DNA of 64,000 nucleotides from Ascarosepion bandense (taxonomy: Eukaryota; Mollusca; Cephalopoda; Sepiida; Sepiidae): assembly GCA_037127315.1 (NCBI GenBank), contig JBBBDQ010000309.1, forward strand, positions 391,001 to 455,000, written 5' to 3'. A program made the translations under genes and the position numbers. Below the pieces are notes generated by a model. The model saw only the letters and a list, made by a program, of their open reading frames with translations, did not search any database and had not been told where the DNA came from. Positions 31,226 to 41,664 of the stretch are shown here, in pieces (position 1 is the stretch's first letter; every line of letters starts with the position of its first letter).

Positions 31226-33856
31226 TATAACATCAGGAATGAAAATGACGTCTTATCAAATAAAGAAAAAATAAAGCAAAAAATCCAACTGAAGGCTCAA
31301 AGAATAAGACGCTATGAAAAAAGAGCAAGATTTTACAGACAAAACAAGATCTTTCAGACTGATACAAAGAGATTTTACAGGGAAATAGGTAAAAAAAGAA
31401 TTGAAGTGACAGTACCCCCCAGAATGGAAGAAGTCACACAGTTCTGGGAAAAGATATGGGCTTGCCCTAAAGAACTTAGCAAGGAAGTGCATTGGATTAC
31501 GCAGGAGATAGAACGAATGAAAAATAAACCCGAACAGACATGGTCTGGAATTACAGAAGACGATGTTAAATGTGCACTAAAAAAAGCACACAATTGGAAA
31601 TTCCCAGGTATAGATAAAATTCCTAACTTTTGGCTATATTATTTAAATGCAGCACATAAAAAAATAGCCAAAGAACTCCAAGAAATGGTTGACGATCCCA
31701 CTAAAATTCCTGCATGGATGACCAAAGGAATTACATTTCTTCTACCCAAGAATGGTAACACAAACAACCCGAAAAACTACAGACCAATTACATGTCTTCC
31801 GACAACATATAAATTACTAACATCTATTCTAACAAAACAGACATATTTATTCTTAGAAAGAAATGACATGATACCGCTTGAACAAAAAGGGTGCAAACGT
31901 GGCTGCTATGGTTGTAAAGACCAATTGCTAATTAACAAAATGATCCTGGAAAACTGCTACAGTACAAAGAAAAATCTTAGTACTGCCTGGATAGACTACC
32001 GAAAGGCATTCGATAGTGTGCCACATGACTGGATTTTAAAGACTTTAAATATATACAAGATATCGCCCGTCATCATCAATTTCATCAAACAGTGCATGTC
32101 TATATGGAAAACAACCCTTTACCTCAATCATATAAATGGAACCTATAAGTCTGATGAAATAAACATCAAAAGAGGTATGTTTCAAGGTGATTCTTTATCT
32201 CCCTTACTATTCTGCATATCATTAATAGCACTAACCAGTCAACTTAATAAGACAGAATGTGGTTATAAAATAGGCCAAAAGAAAATAAGCCATCTATTTT
32301 ACATGGATGACTTAAAGTTATATGCTAAGAATGATAATGAGCTGGAAGGTCTTCTGCAAACTGTAAAATGCTTCAGCGAAGACATTGGAATGAAATTTAA
32401 TTTGAATAAATGTGCTAAAGCTACAGTTTTACGTGGATCAATACAAGAAACATCCTCAATTAGCCTAGACCCTGCTGTAACAATAAAAGAATTGAAACCA
32501 GAAGAAGCTTATAAATACCTAGGTGTAAATGAGAGCGAAAACATTCACCATAAAAAAATGAAAGAAATAGTGCGTAAAGAGTACTATAGAAGGCTACGAA
32601 TGATATTAAAAACTGAATTAAATTCACAGAACAGAGTTATGGCCATTAATAGCCTTGCAATCCCAGTTGTCCAATATAGCTTCAACATCTTAAACTGGAC
32701 TCTAAACGACATCAGGCGAATGGATGCTAAAACAAGAAAGCTTCTTTCTAAGCATAAGATGCATCACCCAAAGGCTGATGTAGACCGTCTATACATACCC
32801 CGTAAAGAAGGTGGAAGGGGTCTTATTCAGCTGGAATTGTCATACAAGACAACAACTATTGGCTTACTAACATACATAGAAACAACAAAGGATTGGATGA
32901 TACAATTAGTAAGGCAACATGAAGAAAGAAAGAAAAAATATTCAATAATAAAAGAAGGCAGTAAATACAAACAAGATTTGCAGTTAGTAGATTCTGTAGA
33001 AAAGCAAAACAGAAGCCAAGAACCAACTATTGCGGCAAAAAATATGAAAATGAAAGCCAAAGATAAAGCTCTTGAAAAGATGAAACAGCGCTGGCAAGAC
33101 AAACCTCTGCATGGCCAATATCCAGTACGTGCCAATAAATCCAATGTTGACAAAGTTAATACTCATCGATGGTTACGTGCATCTGGATTAAAGTCTGAAA
33201 CTGAAGGATTTATACTTGCAGCACAAGACCAAAGTCTTTTCACGAGAATCTTTCAGGCAAATATTATGCATAATAATATGGATCCAAAATGCAGGTTTTG
33301 TGATAAACACCAAGAAACAACAGACCACCTAATCTCAGGCTGTTCTGTGCTTGCCCCAAACGAATATAAAAATCGCCACGATAGAGTTGGGCAATATTTA
33401 TATTGGACAATGTGCAAACATTATGGAAAAGCTGTAAACAAACACTGGTATGAACATCATCCAGCACCGGTTACAGAAATAGAAGATGTAACCATTCTAT
33501 GGGATTACACCATCTACACAGACAGAAAAATTGAAGCAAACAGGCCAGACATTATTGTTAAAAACCAGAAGGAGAAAACTTGTCTATTAATTGATATGGT
33601 TTGTCCAGCGGATTGTAACATAGCAATCAAGGAATTTGAAAAACTGTCAAAATATAAAGACCTGGAAATTGAAATAGAAAAAATGTGGAAATTGAAAACA
33701 AGAGTTGTGCCAGTGATAGTAGGTGCACTTGGAATGATAAAAAATGGAACAAAACAACACATTGAAAGAATCCCTGGAAACCCCAGCTTAAGAGATATAC
33801 AAAAAATTGTCTTATTAAGTACAGCCCACACACTAAGGAAAACTTTATCTATGTAA
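31199..33856 (+). CDS. R4/Dong-like LINE ORF, copy B, 885 aa, endonuclease motif intact
   Basis: Same architecture and chimeric start as copy A: RT with AWIDYRKAFDSV (263-274) and YMDD (368-371), CCHC knuckle (698-715), then the restriction-like endonuclease with Arg-Pro-Asp at 782-784 and LLIDMVCPAD at 796-805 (the usual MACP is MVCP here). The protein would nick target DNA and prime reverse transcription from the nick; the RNA recognised would be the shared 3' UTR. It is almost identical to copy A up to about base 33,190 and then diverges. It lacks the Myb-like N-terminus, which lies separately at 29,504-30,469, so target recognition is doubtful. Confidence 0.87.
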   Translation: MMKNDIIIKYNIRNENDVLSNKEKIKQKIQLKAQRIRRYEKRARFYRQNKIFQTDTKRFYREIGKKRIEVTVPPRMEEVTQFWEKIWACPKELSKEVHWITQEIERMKNKPEQTWSGITEDDVKCALKKAHNWKFPGIDKIPNFWLYYLNAAHKKIAKELQEMVDDPTKIPAWMTKGITFLLPKNGNTNNPKNYRPITCLPTTYKLLTSILTKQTYLFLERNDMIPLEQKGCKRGCYGCKDQLLINKMILENCYSTKKNLSTAWIDYRKAFDSVPHDWILKTLNIYKISPVIINFIKQCMSIWKTTLYLNHINGTYKSDEINIKRGMFQGDSLSPLLFCISLIALTSQLNKTECGYKIGQKKISHLFYMDDLKLYAKNDNELEGLLQTVKCFSEDIGMKFNLNKCAKATVLRGSIQETSSISLDPAVTIKELKPEEAYKYLGVNESENIHHKKMKEIVRKEYYRRLRMILKTELNSQNRVMAINSLAIPVVQYSFNILNWTLNDIRRMDAKTRKLLSKHKMHHPKADVDRLYIPRKEGGRGLIQLELSYKTTTIGLLTYIETTKDWMIQLVRQHEERKKKYSIIKEGSKYKQDLQLVDSVEKQNRSQEPTIAAKNMKMKAKDKALEKMKQRWQDKPLHGQYPVRANKSNVDKVNTHRWLRASGLKSETEGFILAAQDQSLFTRIFQANIMHNNMDPKCRFCDKHQETTDHLISGCSVLAPNEYKNRHDRVGQYLYWTMCKHYGKAVNKHWYEHHPAPVTEIEDVTILWDYTIYTDRKIEANRPDIIVKNQKEKTCLLIDMVCPADCNIAIKEFEKLSKYKDLEIEIEKMWKLKTRVVPVIVGALGMIKNGTKQHIERIPGNPSLRDIQKIVLLSTAHTLRKTLSM

Positions 33857-33998
33857 TGCTGGGATGATAGGGAAGATAGAAAAACATGAAATGGAGTCAT
33901 AACAACACGCCACTACCTGCCTTAGGTCTCCCCGCAGACTTGGTTGGTAGTGAGACCAAAGCAGAAATCGAAATATGATGAAAAATGACATAATAATA
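33857..33998 (+). mobile_element. R4-like 3' UTR and short ATA tail, copy B
   Basis: Same 3' UTR blocks as in copies A and C, ending GACATAATAATAATAA, then unrelated DNA (AGTGTATAAGGCTG). The right flank is not the LINE DNA found left of copy B, so no simple target duplication can be drawn. Confidence 0.8.
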
Positions 33999-34741
33999 AT
34001 AAAGTGTATAAGGCTGATAAAAGATAAAGAACATAAATAAATCTAATAATAATAAACGAAAATAAAATTAATGGATCAGATTAGCAATAGAGAGATAGTC
34101 AATAGCTATTATATATATCATTGTCTTCACATTTGTTTCGTAAACGAATTCAGTAAACAAGATGATGTAAGTTGTGACACTTTTACAACATATCTATAGC
34201 AAACTTTTTAAATTATGTAGATCATATCTCTAATTGTAAAATTTATTTAATACACCATTTTCTAGTTTGAAACATTTATTTTTTATTTTATGCATTTATT
34301 TAATGGTCGGGTTTTAAAAATTTGCAGTTTTTGCTTTGTTGTTGTATTTTATATATGTCTCCAAGTATCTACATTTGATTTCAAGCAAAATAGCGACCTT
34401 GTAAGACAGGCTGATTAACATGAAATTTTGTGGAAATAAATGCCACCTAATTGATGTGAAATGGTTGTGCTGGTTGAACTAATGCATATTATAATTGATG
34501 ATTTTTAATTAATATTGTAGATACAAAACATATTGTTTCTTTTTGTAATTTATGACATTCTACATATCAAATCCCATGTTGAAAAAGAAATGAAGACAAT
34601 ATTGTTTAATGTGGCATATCAATTTATATTTTTGAAAACTACCAATGATGTTTGAATACGCTAGAACATAGGTTTAAAGACAATTTTTACATACATCTGT
34701 TATTTTGTACGAAAAGAGAAATCCACATAAGCACAAAAACT
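33999..34741. other. No gene seen
   Basis: AT-rich single-copy-looking DNA. No ORF or repeat was recognised. Confidence 0.4.
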
Positions 34742-34766
34742 CACACACACACACACACACACACAT

Positions 34767-34842
<76 letters not shown>
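34742..34842. repeat. (CA)n(TA)n compound microsatellite
   Basis: CA tract to about 34,784, then TA to 34,842, abutting the LTR. The HTHTHT/IYIYIY ORFs here are artefacts. Confidence 0.97.
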
Positions 34843-34845
<3 letters not shown>

Positions 34846-35089
34846 AGCGGGGTCGACAAAGCAGGCGCCGTTAACCCCGCAAGGAGTTAAAGTAATGCGA
34901 TCGGATCAAGGACAACGAAGACGAGGATTTATAGATTTAAACCAAATTTTATTTACAAAATCTGGCAAACGTATGTACAGAATGTTTGTTAAGTCGGGCA
35001 GTGTCAATCGAAAGGATCGCTTGGTTTCAGGGCGGTAGATCAGCGGCTGGCAGGGCAGTGCAGAGGTGATGCTGGTTGCTAGAGGTTCT

Positions 35090-35193
35090 GCTTGGTAGTT
35101 CCAGGAAGGACTGTTGCTGGTGGCTGCTGCTCTCGCTGGTGGCTGCTGCTCTCGCTGGTGGCTGCTGCTCTTGCTGGTGGCTGCTGCTGGAGA
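35090..35193. repeat. GCTGCTGGTG-type simple repeat
   Basis: Imperfect repeats built on GGCTGCTGCTCTCGCTGGT. Similar CTG-rich tracts recur at 35,340-35,425 and 35,600-35,720. Confidence 0.8.
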
Positions 35194-35600
35194 CGGTTAG
35201 CTCTTAGAAGGACTGTAGCATATGTAAACGGTTTGTTCTTAGAAGAACTGTCGCATACGTAACCGGCTAGTACTAAAAAGGATTGTTGCACATGTAATCA
35301 GCTAGCCCTTAAAAGGACTGTTGTATATGTAGCTGAGACTGCAGCTTCTGCTGGTGCCTGGTGCGCCTGCTGCTTCTGCCTGGTGCTCGGTGAGCCTGCT
35401 GCTTGGTGTGTCTACTGCTGCTGCTGAGGTCGGTTAGTCCTTAGAAAGACTGTTGCATATGTGGCCGAGTAGCCCTGAAAAGGGCTGTTACATATGTAGC
35501 TGAAGAACCCTTAAAAGGACTGGTGCATATGTAATCGGAAAGTCCTGAAAAGGACTGTAGCATATGTAAACGGAAAGCCCTGAAAAGGACTGTTGCTGGT
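35194..35600. repeat. 35-bp hairpin minisatellite, nine units
   Basis: Four units (35,194-35,333) and five units (35,430-35,597), separated by a CTG-rich tract. Each has a short inverted repeat followed by a GCATATGTAA-like block. In the best units the stem is AGTCCT-GAAA-AGGACT (35,541-35,556) or AGCCCT-GAAA-AGGGCT (35,471-35,486), and another has GTTCT-TAGA-AGAAC (35,235-35,248). The changes keep pairing, though other units carry mismatches. Its role within the LTR is unknown. Confidence 0.8.
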
Positions 35601-35787
35601 AGCGGCTGCTGCTGCTGCTGGAGTTAGCAAACTAGGCAGGAAGCGGCTGGTTTAGCTAGGTCTGCTGCTGCTGCTGCTGCTGCTGGCGGCTTGTGGTTGC
35701 TGTTGGCGGCTACGGCTCCTGCTGCTGCAAGGGTCGGCCAGGCGCAGGTGGTAAGGGGAGCACATCGCTCGACCCCGGATCCAAGGG

Positions 35788-36610
35788 ATATTTACTCTTC
35801 TCCCTCACTTGAGAGAGATGTGACACAAGGTCACATGAGCGCGTACACCCAGGTACTGGTCAAAACATTACCTACCCAGGACGGTAGATGAGTTCAAAAC
35901 CAGTCTAAACTGGTCTTAAACTGGTTTTATTCGGTCTTAATTTGGTCATTTTGACCCCAGCCCAAAAGCCGGAGCCACAGTAATATTTACCCTTCTCCCC
36001 CACTTGAGAGAGATGTAACACAAGATCTTTTTTAATGTGGGGAACCTGAGCGTGTACGCCCAGGTACTGGTCAAGACATTACCTATCCACCGCGGTGGAT
36101 AGGATCAAAACCGGTCTAAACTGGTCTTAAACTGGTCATATTCGGTCATTTCGGATCCCAGCCGGAAGGCCGGAAGGCCGCGGTAATATTTACCCTTCTC
36201 CCCCACTTAAGAGAGATGTGACACAAAGTCTTTTTTAAATGTGGAGAACCTGAACGCGTATGCCCAAGTACTGGTGAAAACATTACCTATCAACCGCGGG
36301 GGATAGGTTCAAAACCGGCCTAAACTGGTCATAAAAAAATTGTCATAAAATTGGCTAAAATTGTCATAATTTGGTCATTTTAGACCCCATCCGAACGCCG
36401 GAGCCACGGTAATATTTACCCTTCTCCCCTATTTGTGAGGAATGTGACACAAGGTCTTTTATAACGTGGGAAAACTGAGCACGTACGCCCAGGTACTGGT
36501 CAAATATTACCTCTCCACCGCAGTGGATAGATTCAAAACCGGTTTAAACTGGTCTTAAACTAGTCTTATTCGATCTTAATTTTTCTCATTTTGGACCTCA
36601 GCTCGAGGGC
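35788..36610 (-). repeat. Four tandem LTR units with palindrome
   Basis: Units of about 205-220 bp, each with TATTTACCCTTCTCCC, CACTTGAGAGAGATGTGACA, GGTACTGGTCAA, the palindrome and AAACTGGTCTTAAACTGG. The palindrome is perfect at 36,082-36,103 and degraded in the other three. These are the reverse of the two units at 3,925-4,330, so copy number differs between LTRs. Confidence 0.8.
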
Positions 36611-36970
36611 CGGACCCACGGTGGAAAAAATCGGCCATGTTTCTGTTAGCCGCGGTCAGCAACGTTGCCCAGTTAATAATGTTGTTGTTTGTCTATTAAT
36701 ATTCTCCTTCCACTTTTGAATGTACACATGGGTTTTATTTGAACACCGTGTGTACATAGATTCGTTTCTGGTCGTTGTTTTTAGGTACAAGTGCTTGTGT
36801 GTGTTTATATTTCGTTTTGTTATTGTTTATCTGTGTTTTGACTTTTGGAAACGCTGAGTCACCGGAAATTAATGGCTTCGTTCTGCTTTCCGTGGTGACG
36901 CTTTTAGACGTTTGTGTAGCTGGCAGTGACTTCCGGCCGGGTGCGATAATATGGTACCATTAACACTACA

Positions 36971-37702
36971 TACATCAAACACTTATGTGACTTACTCCAT
37001 AGAATTAGAAACATTGTATGACTAACTATGACAAGTTTGGATATTAAATCACTCCATACTAACGTAGCCATTATATATAATGAATAAATAAGATATAAGA
37101 TTGCAAGCATTGATATAAACTGACATCGGAAGAAATAGGTGTAAGAATAAAATTGAAATGAAACAGCTGACAGTGAAGACTCCTACTGCTACAATTCGCT
37201 TCTCTATTTTTGTATTTGTCTCGTGTACATTGCATTTTTTAGTAATTATTTTTGTACTACTCTCGGTTACAAGTGTAATTACAAGAGATTGACATAGACT
37301 CTAGAGAGTGCGAAGAAATAATGGCAACACATGTTGTGAAAGCTCATAAATATCAAGTGATCAAAAGCATGTTACCTTTGAAACATAAAAGTACTCTTAT
37401 AGAAATGTTAACATGTATTTAATCACTGTGTATGCATGAGCGGACGGGTGGATTGATGAAAGATAGACAAAGGGGCCATGAACTGGAAGCGATTGATTAA
37501 AATAGATAGATAGAGAGAGAGAGATTCATTCATTCATTAATTATTCATATCTTAACTGAAGTTGTGATTCGAATGATCATAAGCAGAAAATGCTGTGACA
37601 GAAGGAATTTACGTAATTTTGCACATTGTTTTTATTATCACGCATGCCTAATATAAAACAATCCTTTCAAATAATCATATTTAATATATATAATATATAT
37701 TT

Positions 37703-37706
<4 letters not shown>
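36971..37706. other. No gene seen
   Basis: AT-rich DNA with a short (GATA)/(GA) tract near 37,505. Nothing else was recognised. Confidence 0.4.
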
Positions 37707-37740
<34 letters not shown>

Positions 37741-37744
<4 letters not shown>

Positions 37745-38225
37745 TGATAAATATAAGAGACAATGAATGTCTATTATGTTTAATCATGAGCCGTTCTAAA
37801 CGTTGTATTTTGGTTTTAAATTCAGTTGAAAATAAAGACAAAAATTCTCCAACATTTGGATAATTATTTATTGGTTTTCTTCTCAGCTTTCGGCTCACAT
37901 GAACCATCTTCAGAGAGGTTATTAAGATGGTAACACAATAACATCCACCATCACCGATGATTTTATTTTGTGTTGACATAAAACTCCGCTTGGCAACGGC
38001 AATAGTTAGCAAAAATAACAAACGCAATTCGCAAATTTGCAATGCGGTTCTATGACGTCACACCGTGTGATAGCTTAGAACCAAATTAATAAAAAATTAT
38101 CCAAATGTTGGGGAATTTTTGTCTTTATTTTCAACTGAAATTAAAGCCAAAATACGACGTTTAGCATGGCTCATGATTAAAATAATAGACATTCATTGTA
38201 TCTTATACTTAATTTAACAGTATAT
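37741..38225. mobile_element. Terminal-inverted-repeat element, about 135-bp arms
   Basis: The left arm (37,741-37,876) and right arm (38,091-38,225) are reverse complements with scattered mismatches; the outer part includes AGACAATGAATGTCT. The core (37,877-38,090) holds, on the minus strand, CTGAAGATGG...GAGCCGAAAGC, a motif style seen at Penelope-like element ends. TA tracts flank both sides. No transposase is present. The 94-bp palindrome at 12,758 is a deleted relative. Confidence 0.75.
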
Positions 38226-38253
38226 GTTTAGAAAATTATTTGCTGCCTCGATA

Positions 38254-38294
<41 letters not shown>

Positions 38295-38296
<2 letters not shown>

Positions 38297-38418
38297 TCAT
38301 CCACATAGAAAACTGTTTTGCTGTGTCACAGCTGATCATTGTGGCTAGACATCCTCTTGCTTCTGTTCGGGATCGAAACTCGACCGATTCAGTGTCAGTC
38401 GGAGTCGCTAACTCCTAA

Positions 38419-38422
<4 letters not shown>
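38295..38422 (-). mobile_element. SINE-like unit with decayed hammerhead, copy 4
   Basis: On the minus strand: a GCGCTTAGGAG head (38,406-38,422; A-box-like), the B-box-like GAGTTTCGATCCC (38,369-38,381), then the ribozyme region (38,297-38,353) and a TA tail. The core is mutated (ATGATCA for CTGATGA, AAAA for GAAA), so it should not cleave. The better preserved B box helps define the unit's consensus. Confidence 0.7.

Positions 38423-38494
<72 letters not shown>
38419..38494. repeat. (CT)n(TA)n compound microsatellite
   Basis: CT tract to about 38,454, then TA tract. A further TA tract is at 38,258-38,293. Confidence 0.95.
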
Positions 38495-38497
<3 letters not shown>

Positions 38498-38652
38498 CCG
38501 ACTCTAGCTTAGAAAGTTGGAGAGGAAGCACATCACGTGCGAAGATACATATCAGTTATTTATTTTTTTTTTTATCTCTATTTATATTTTTATATTTATT
38601 TTATATTTTATTATTACTACTAATTTGCGTTTTTATTATTTTTGCATGTGCT

Positions 38653-38700
38653 CTTGGTCGTGTTTTTAAACATGCATGCGCGCATAAAAACACGACCAAG
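38653..38700. repeat. 16-bp perfect inverted repeat, 16-base loop
   Basis: CTTGGTCGTGTTTTTA at 38,653-38,668 and its complement at 38,685-38,700; the loop is rich in alternating CATGCATGCGCGCA. Either a hairpin remnant of an element end or chance inversion. Confidence 0.85.
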
Positions 38701-39714
38701 ACAACACTCATAGTGCAAATGCAAATAATCTAAAAATGTATTTATTTATGTTTAGAATAAATAGTATGCATATTAGAATCAAAAGCATTTCAAACATATG
38801 CACACATATACTCACACACAAATGTTAATGTTTGCAGGCTCCCATGCAACACAAATGACTCATAATAAACATGCACAAACAATATAAAGAAGAAATCACT
38901 GTTGTTTGCTTACCTTACAGAGATCTTTTTAGACATTTTTAATAACAGTAATTTAAGGTTTTGGACAGCTATTCGTTGGTTTCGACATTGTTGCAGTTAC
39001 AGTTGACAACATCTTCAGCTAGGCCCTTTTATTTGCATTATTTATTTTAAAAATCATGTACAATATCATTTCATCTATTTTTCTTTAGATGACTGAGTAG
39101 CAACAGTAATACATAGCGCTTAGAGATGAAGTCGTCACATCTAGATTGGAAATGAAAATGCTATCTCTTAAACAAAAAGCATTCGTCTTACTTAGTTACA
39201 AATACCGTTTTATTTTTCTGTTTAGCATATCAATTCATAATATACTCCTGGGCAGATACATATTCTTTGTAGGGGATTATTTCTTTTCGTTTTTTATTAT
39301 CTGTTTTCTTTTTATTTCATGCGACAGACTTGTAATTGTTATATTTTTTGTGCAGCAAGCTTTTTCCTCTTGTGTATTCCTCTTTATCATTTTACCAAGA
39401 TGATTATTGTCCAAAGTGAAAGTATTAATTATTATCGTCTAATATTTCAGACACCGATTAACAGCAAAAATAAAAAGAAAGAACATAATAAATGTTAATT
39501 GTTTGTGATTTGCTGAAATAGTAAGCAAGCCTTAAAATGCAGTAGTTTCTGCCCTACTCATCGCTGTCTTATGTTACTGTTACTCTGCATTGTTATCTAG
39601 CACATAATAGCAGTAATAGTAGTGGTAGCGCTAGCAGTTGGAAGAGTGCTATCATCATACTCAACTTTTATGATTATCGCCATAGCAATTTCATACATGA
39701 TATTGCAATCGCGA

Positions 39715-39715
<1 letters not shown>
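38701..39715. other. No gene seen; Penelope-end-like motif at 38,950-39,015
   Basis: On the minus strand CTGAAGATGTTGTCAACTG...CAATGTCGAAACCAACG (38,960-39,015) follows the CTGANGA-stem-CGAAAC layout. Nothing else was recognised; the 85-codon ORF at 39,146 is hydrophobic T-rich translation. Confidence 0.35.
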
Positions 39716-39763
<48 letters not shown>

Positions 39764-40270
39764 TCATTTTTCATCATATTTCCATTTCTGCTTTGGTCTC
39801 ACTACCAACCAATTCTGCGGGGAGACCTAAGGCAGGTCGTGGCGTGTTGTTATGGTCCCATTTCATGTTTTTCTATCTTCCCTATCATCCCTAGCGTCAC
39901 ATAGATAAAGTTTTCCTTAGTGGGTGGGCTGTACTTAATAAGACAATTTTTGTATATCTCTGAAGCTGGGGTTTCCAGGGATTCTTTCAATGTGTTGTTT
40001 TGTTCCATTTTTTTTTCCATTCTTGGAAAAGTGCACCTACTATCACTGGCACAACTCTTGTTTTCAATTTCCACATTTTTTTCTATTTCAATTTTCATGT
40101 CTTTATATTTTACAGTTTTTCAAATTCCTTGGCTGCTATGTTACAATCCGCTGGACAAGCCATATCAATTAATAGACAAGTTTTCTCTTTCTGATTTTTA
40201 ACAAGAATGTCTGGCCTGTTTGCTTCAATTTTTCTGTCTGTGTAGATGGTGTAATCCCATAGAATGGTGA

Positions 40271-40301
<31 letters not shown>

Positions 40302-40313
40302 GTTGTTGTTATT

Positions 40314-40352
<39 letters not shown>
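39716..40352 (-). pseudogene. R4/Dong-like LINE copy D, 5'-truncated, inside TAA repeats
   Basis: The minus strand encodes only the last part of the protein: VTILWDYTIYTDR, the endonuclease with intact Arg-Pro-Asp and LLIDMACPAD, then the C-terminus with a frame break near 40,100, followed by the 3' UTR. The AAT tail is at 39,716-39,762. The truncation point near 40,271 directly joins a second (ATT)n/(AAT)n tract (40,272-40,352). An insertion flanked on both sides by TAA repeats supports TAA-repeat targeting. Confidence 0.85.
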
Positions 40353-40353
<1 letters not shown>

Positions 40354-40699
40354 TAGTTATTCCCGTTGAATAGAGTGAAAAGACTTCTCAAATCTCTAAC
40401 ACTTTTCTCATTATCCCAGCAGTATCGTAATCTGAAGTGTTTCAATCCTTTCTCAAGTTTCTAAGTTACTCGATTTTGATTTTAGTGAATAAGGCGCATT
40501 TCCATTTATAAGGCGCATACCAGTTATCATGAGCCGACTTAGAAGGGCACAATCGAATCGATGAGGAATTTGATGATCACAAAACAGATAGGTAGGAATG
40601 GCTATTACGAAGATTATATAATGAGGTGACAGCTTACGTAAATAGCTGTCTGGTGTACCAAGCCCAAAGTAAGAGACCCCACTGATAGAAACTGACATT
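40353..40699. other. No gene recognised
   Basis: The 81-codon minus ORF at 40,453-40,698 has no motif I recognise. Confidence 0.35.
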
Positions 40700-41002
40700 C
40701 TTAATTCAGTCAGTCAGTTAAGTGCTATACGTGATACACGCTTGGGCAATCATATCTCGAAAGAGATATAACTGACTGGGCAGAAAATTTTCCCGCAGTA
40801 GGTTGCCATTGCATTCTGCGGTAGACTGGTTGCCAGCCAAGGCTATATAACCCAATCTGTCCTGTTATTTAACCCATAACTGGAGGAAAGAGACGGGTTA
40901 ATACCTTTCCCAAGGTGAATGTAGGAATTCAACAGGAATTCGAACTCGGCTCTCCGATTTCTCGTTCCGAACCGATATCCACTGCACCACAACGCACATT
41001 CA
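40700..41002 (-). mobile_element. tRNA-derived SINE
   Basis: On the minus strand the head near 41,000 reads GCGTTGTGGTGCAGTGGATA: A box TGGTGCAGTGGATA at 40,976-40,989. The B box GAGTTCGAATTCC follows at 40,935-40,947, at tRNA-like spacing. The body continues about 230 bp to near 40,700; the 3' end is not sharply defined. It is transcribed by RNA polymerase III in such families and mobilised by a partner LINE. Confidence 0.8.
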
Positions 41003-41124
41003 TTATTACTCTTTTAAGTATAGATATTTCAGCTCCATATGTAGAATGTCCCAAAAATAACCTATATATATAATAAGTTTTAGTATTTGTCTATACTTCC
41101 TTCATATTAATGGGTGACTAAGTC

Positions 41125-41590
41125 ATAATATGGGGGAGTAAAGAAACCAATAAGAAAGGCAAAATCATAAAAACATTATTAAATCAAAGACAGCTATTCC
41201 TCTTGAATAACAAAACAAGTTCATACCTACATCCAGCAACAGAAATATCTAACAATCTGTGAAAATAGTGTATGCAGAGATTATACTTGGTCAACTTATA
41301 ATGATACATGTAGAGTTGATCACTACCCAATTATACTATAAAACTCAATCCCTAAACTAAATGATAAAACACCCGCTGCAATCTTCAAGAAGCTAACTGG
41401 GCAGAATTCCAAAACACCTGCAAACTCAAACTGATGCAAGAAATGAACAGAAATAAGAAAGAGGTAAAAACACATTTTACCGACATTTTACTCTCAATAG
41501 CCAATGAAACCTTTTTAAAAACCTCCTTTACCTCAAGCTATGCTTTGACAGTACTTGCAAGAAAGCAACTCGTACACTCCGAGGTGCCAA
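41125..41590 (+). pseudogene. Jockey-type LINE remnant, endonuclease-RT linker
   Basis: Translated pieces in shifting frames: SYSS-type text near 41,190, HTYIQQQKYLTICEN near 41,225, DYTWSTYNDTCRVDHYPIIL (about 41,280-41,340; the DHYPI resembles the catalytic SDH motif of AP endonucleases), then a Lys-rich linker. This is the end of the endonuclease and the linker to RT. It may belong to the family of the RNase H remnant at 58,680. Confidence 0.65.
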
Positions 41591-41664
41591 CTTATCCCCA
41601 CCAGTAAAAACGGTGTGGTTCGCCCTGTACAAGGCCCGGTGCCCACTTGAGGTAGATGGTCTCG

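Larger units (their letters stand above)
34843..36970 (-). repeat. Large solo LTR, inverse relative of the LTR at 3,601
   Basis: The + strand begins TGTAGCGGGGTC; the LTR at 3,601-4,909 read in reverse begins TGTTGCGGGGTA. It carries the same palindrome-containing units in inverse order (four copies, 35,788-36,610), a GCTGCT-rich minisatellite region and, on the minus strand, AATAAA near 34,947. The right end is set at a CTACA (36,970), giving TGTAG/CTACA ends and flanks TATAT/TACAT that match at four of five bases; this end is uncertain. No pol lies next to it, so it is a solo LTR or the end of a lost element. Confidence 0.6.

Noticed and set aside
16286..33856. A host gene family encoded by the long ORFs
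   Set aside because: RT, CCHC and restriction-like endonuclease motifs together with shared 3' tails identify them as LINE proteins.
40976..40989. A functional tRNA gene at the SINE head
   Set aside because: A and B boxes are present, but no cloverleaf with acceptor and anticodon stems could be drawn; the sequence continues as a SINE body.
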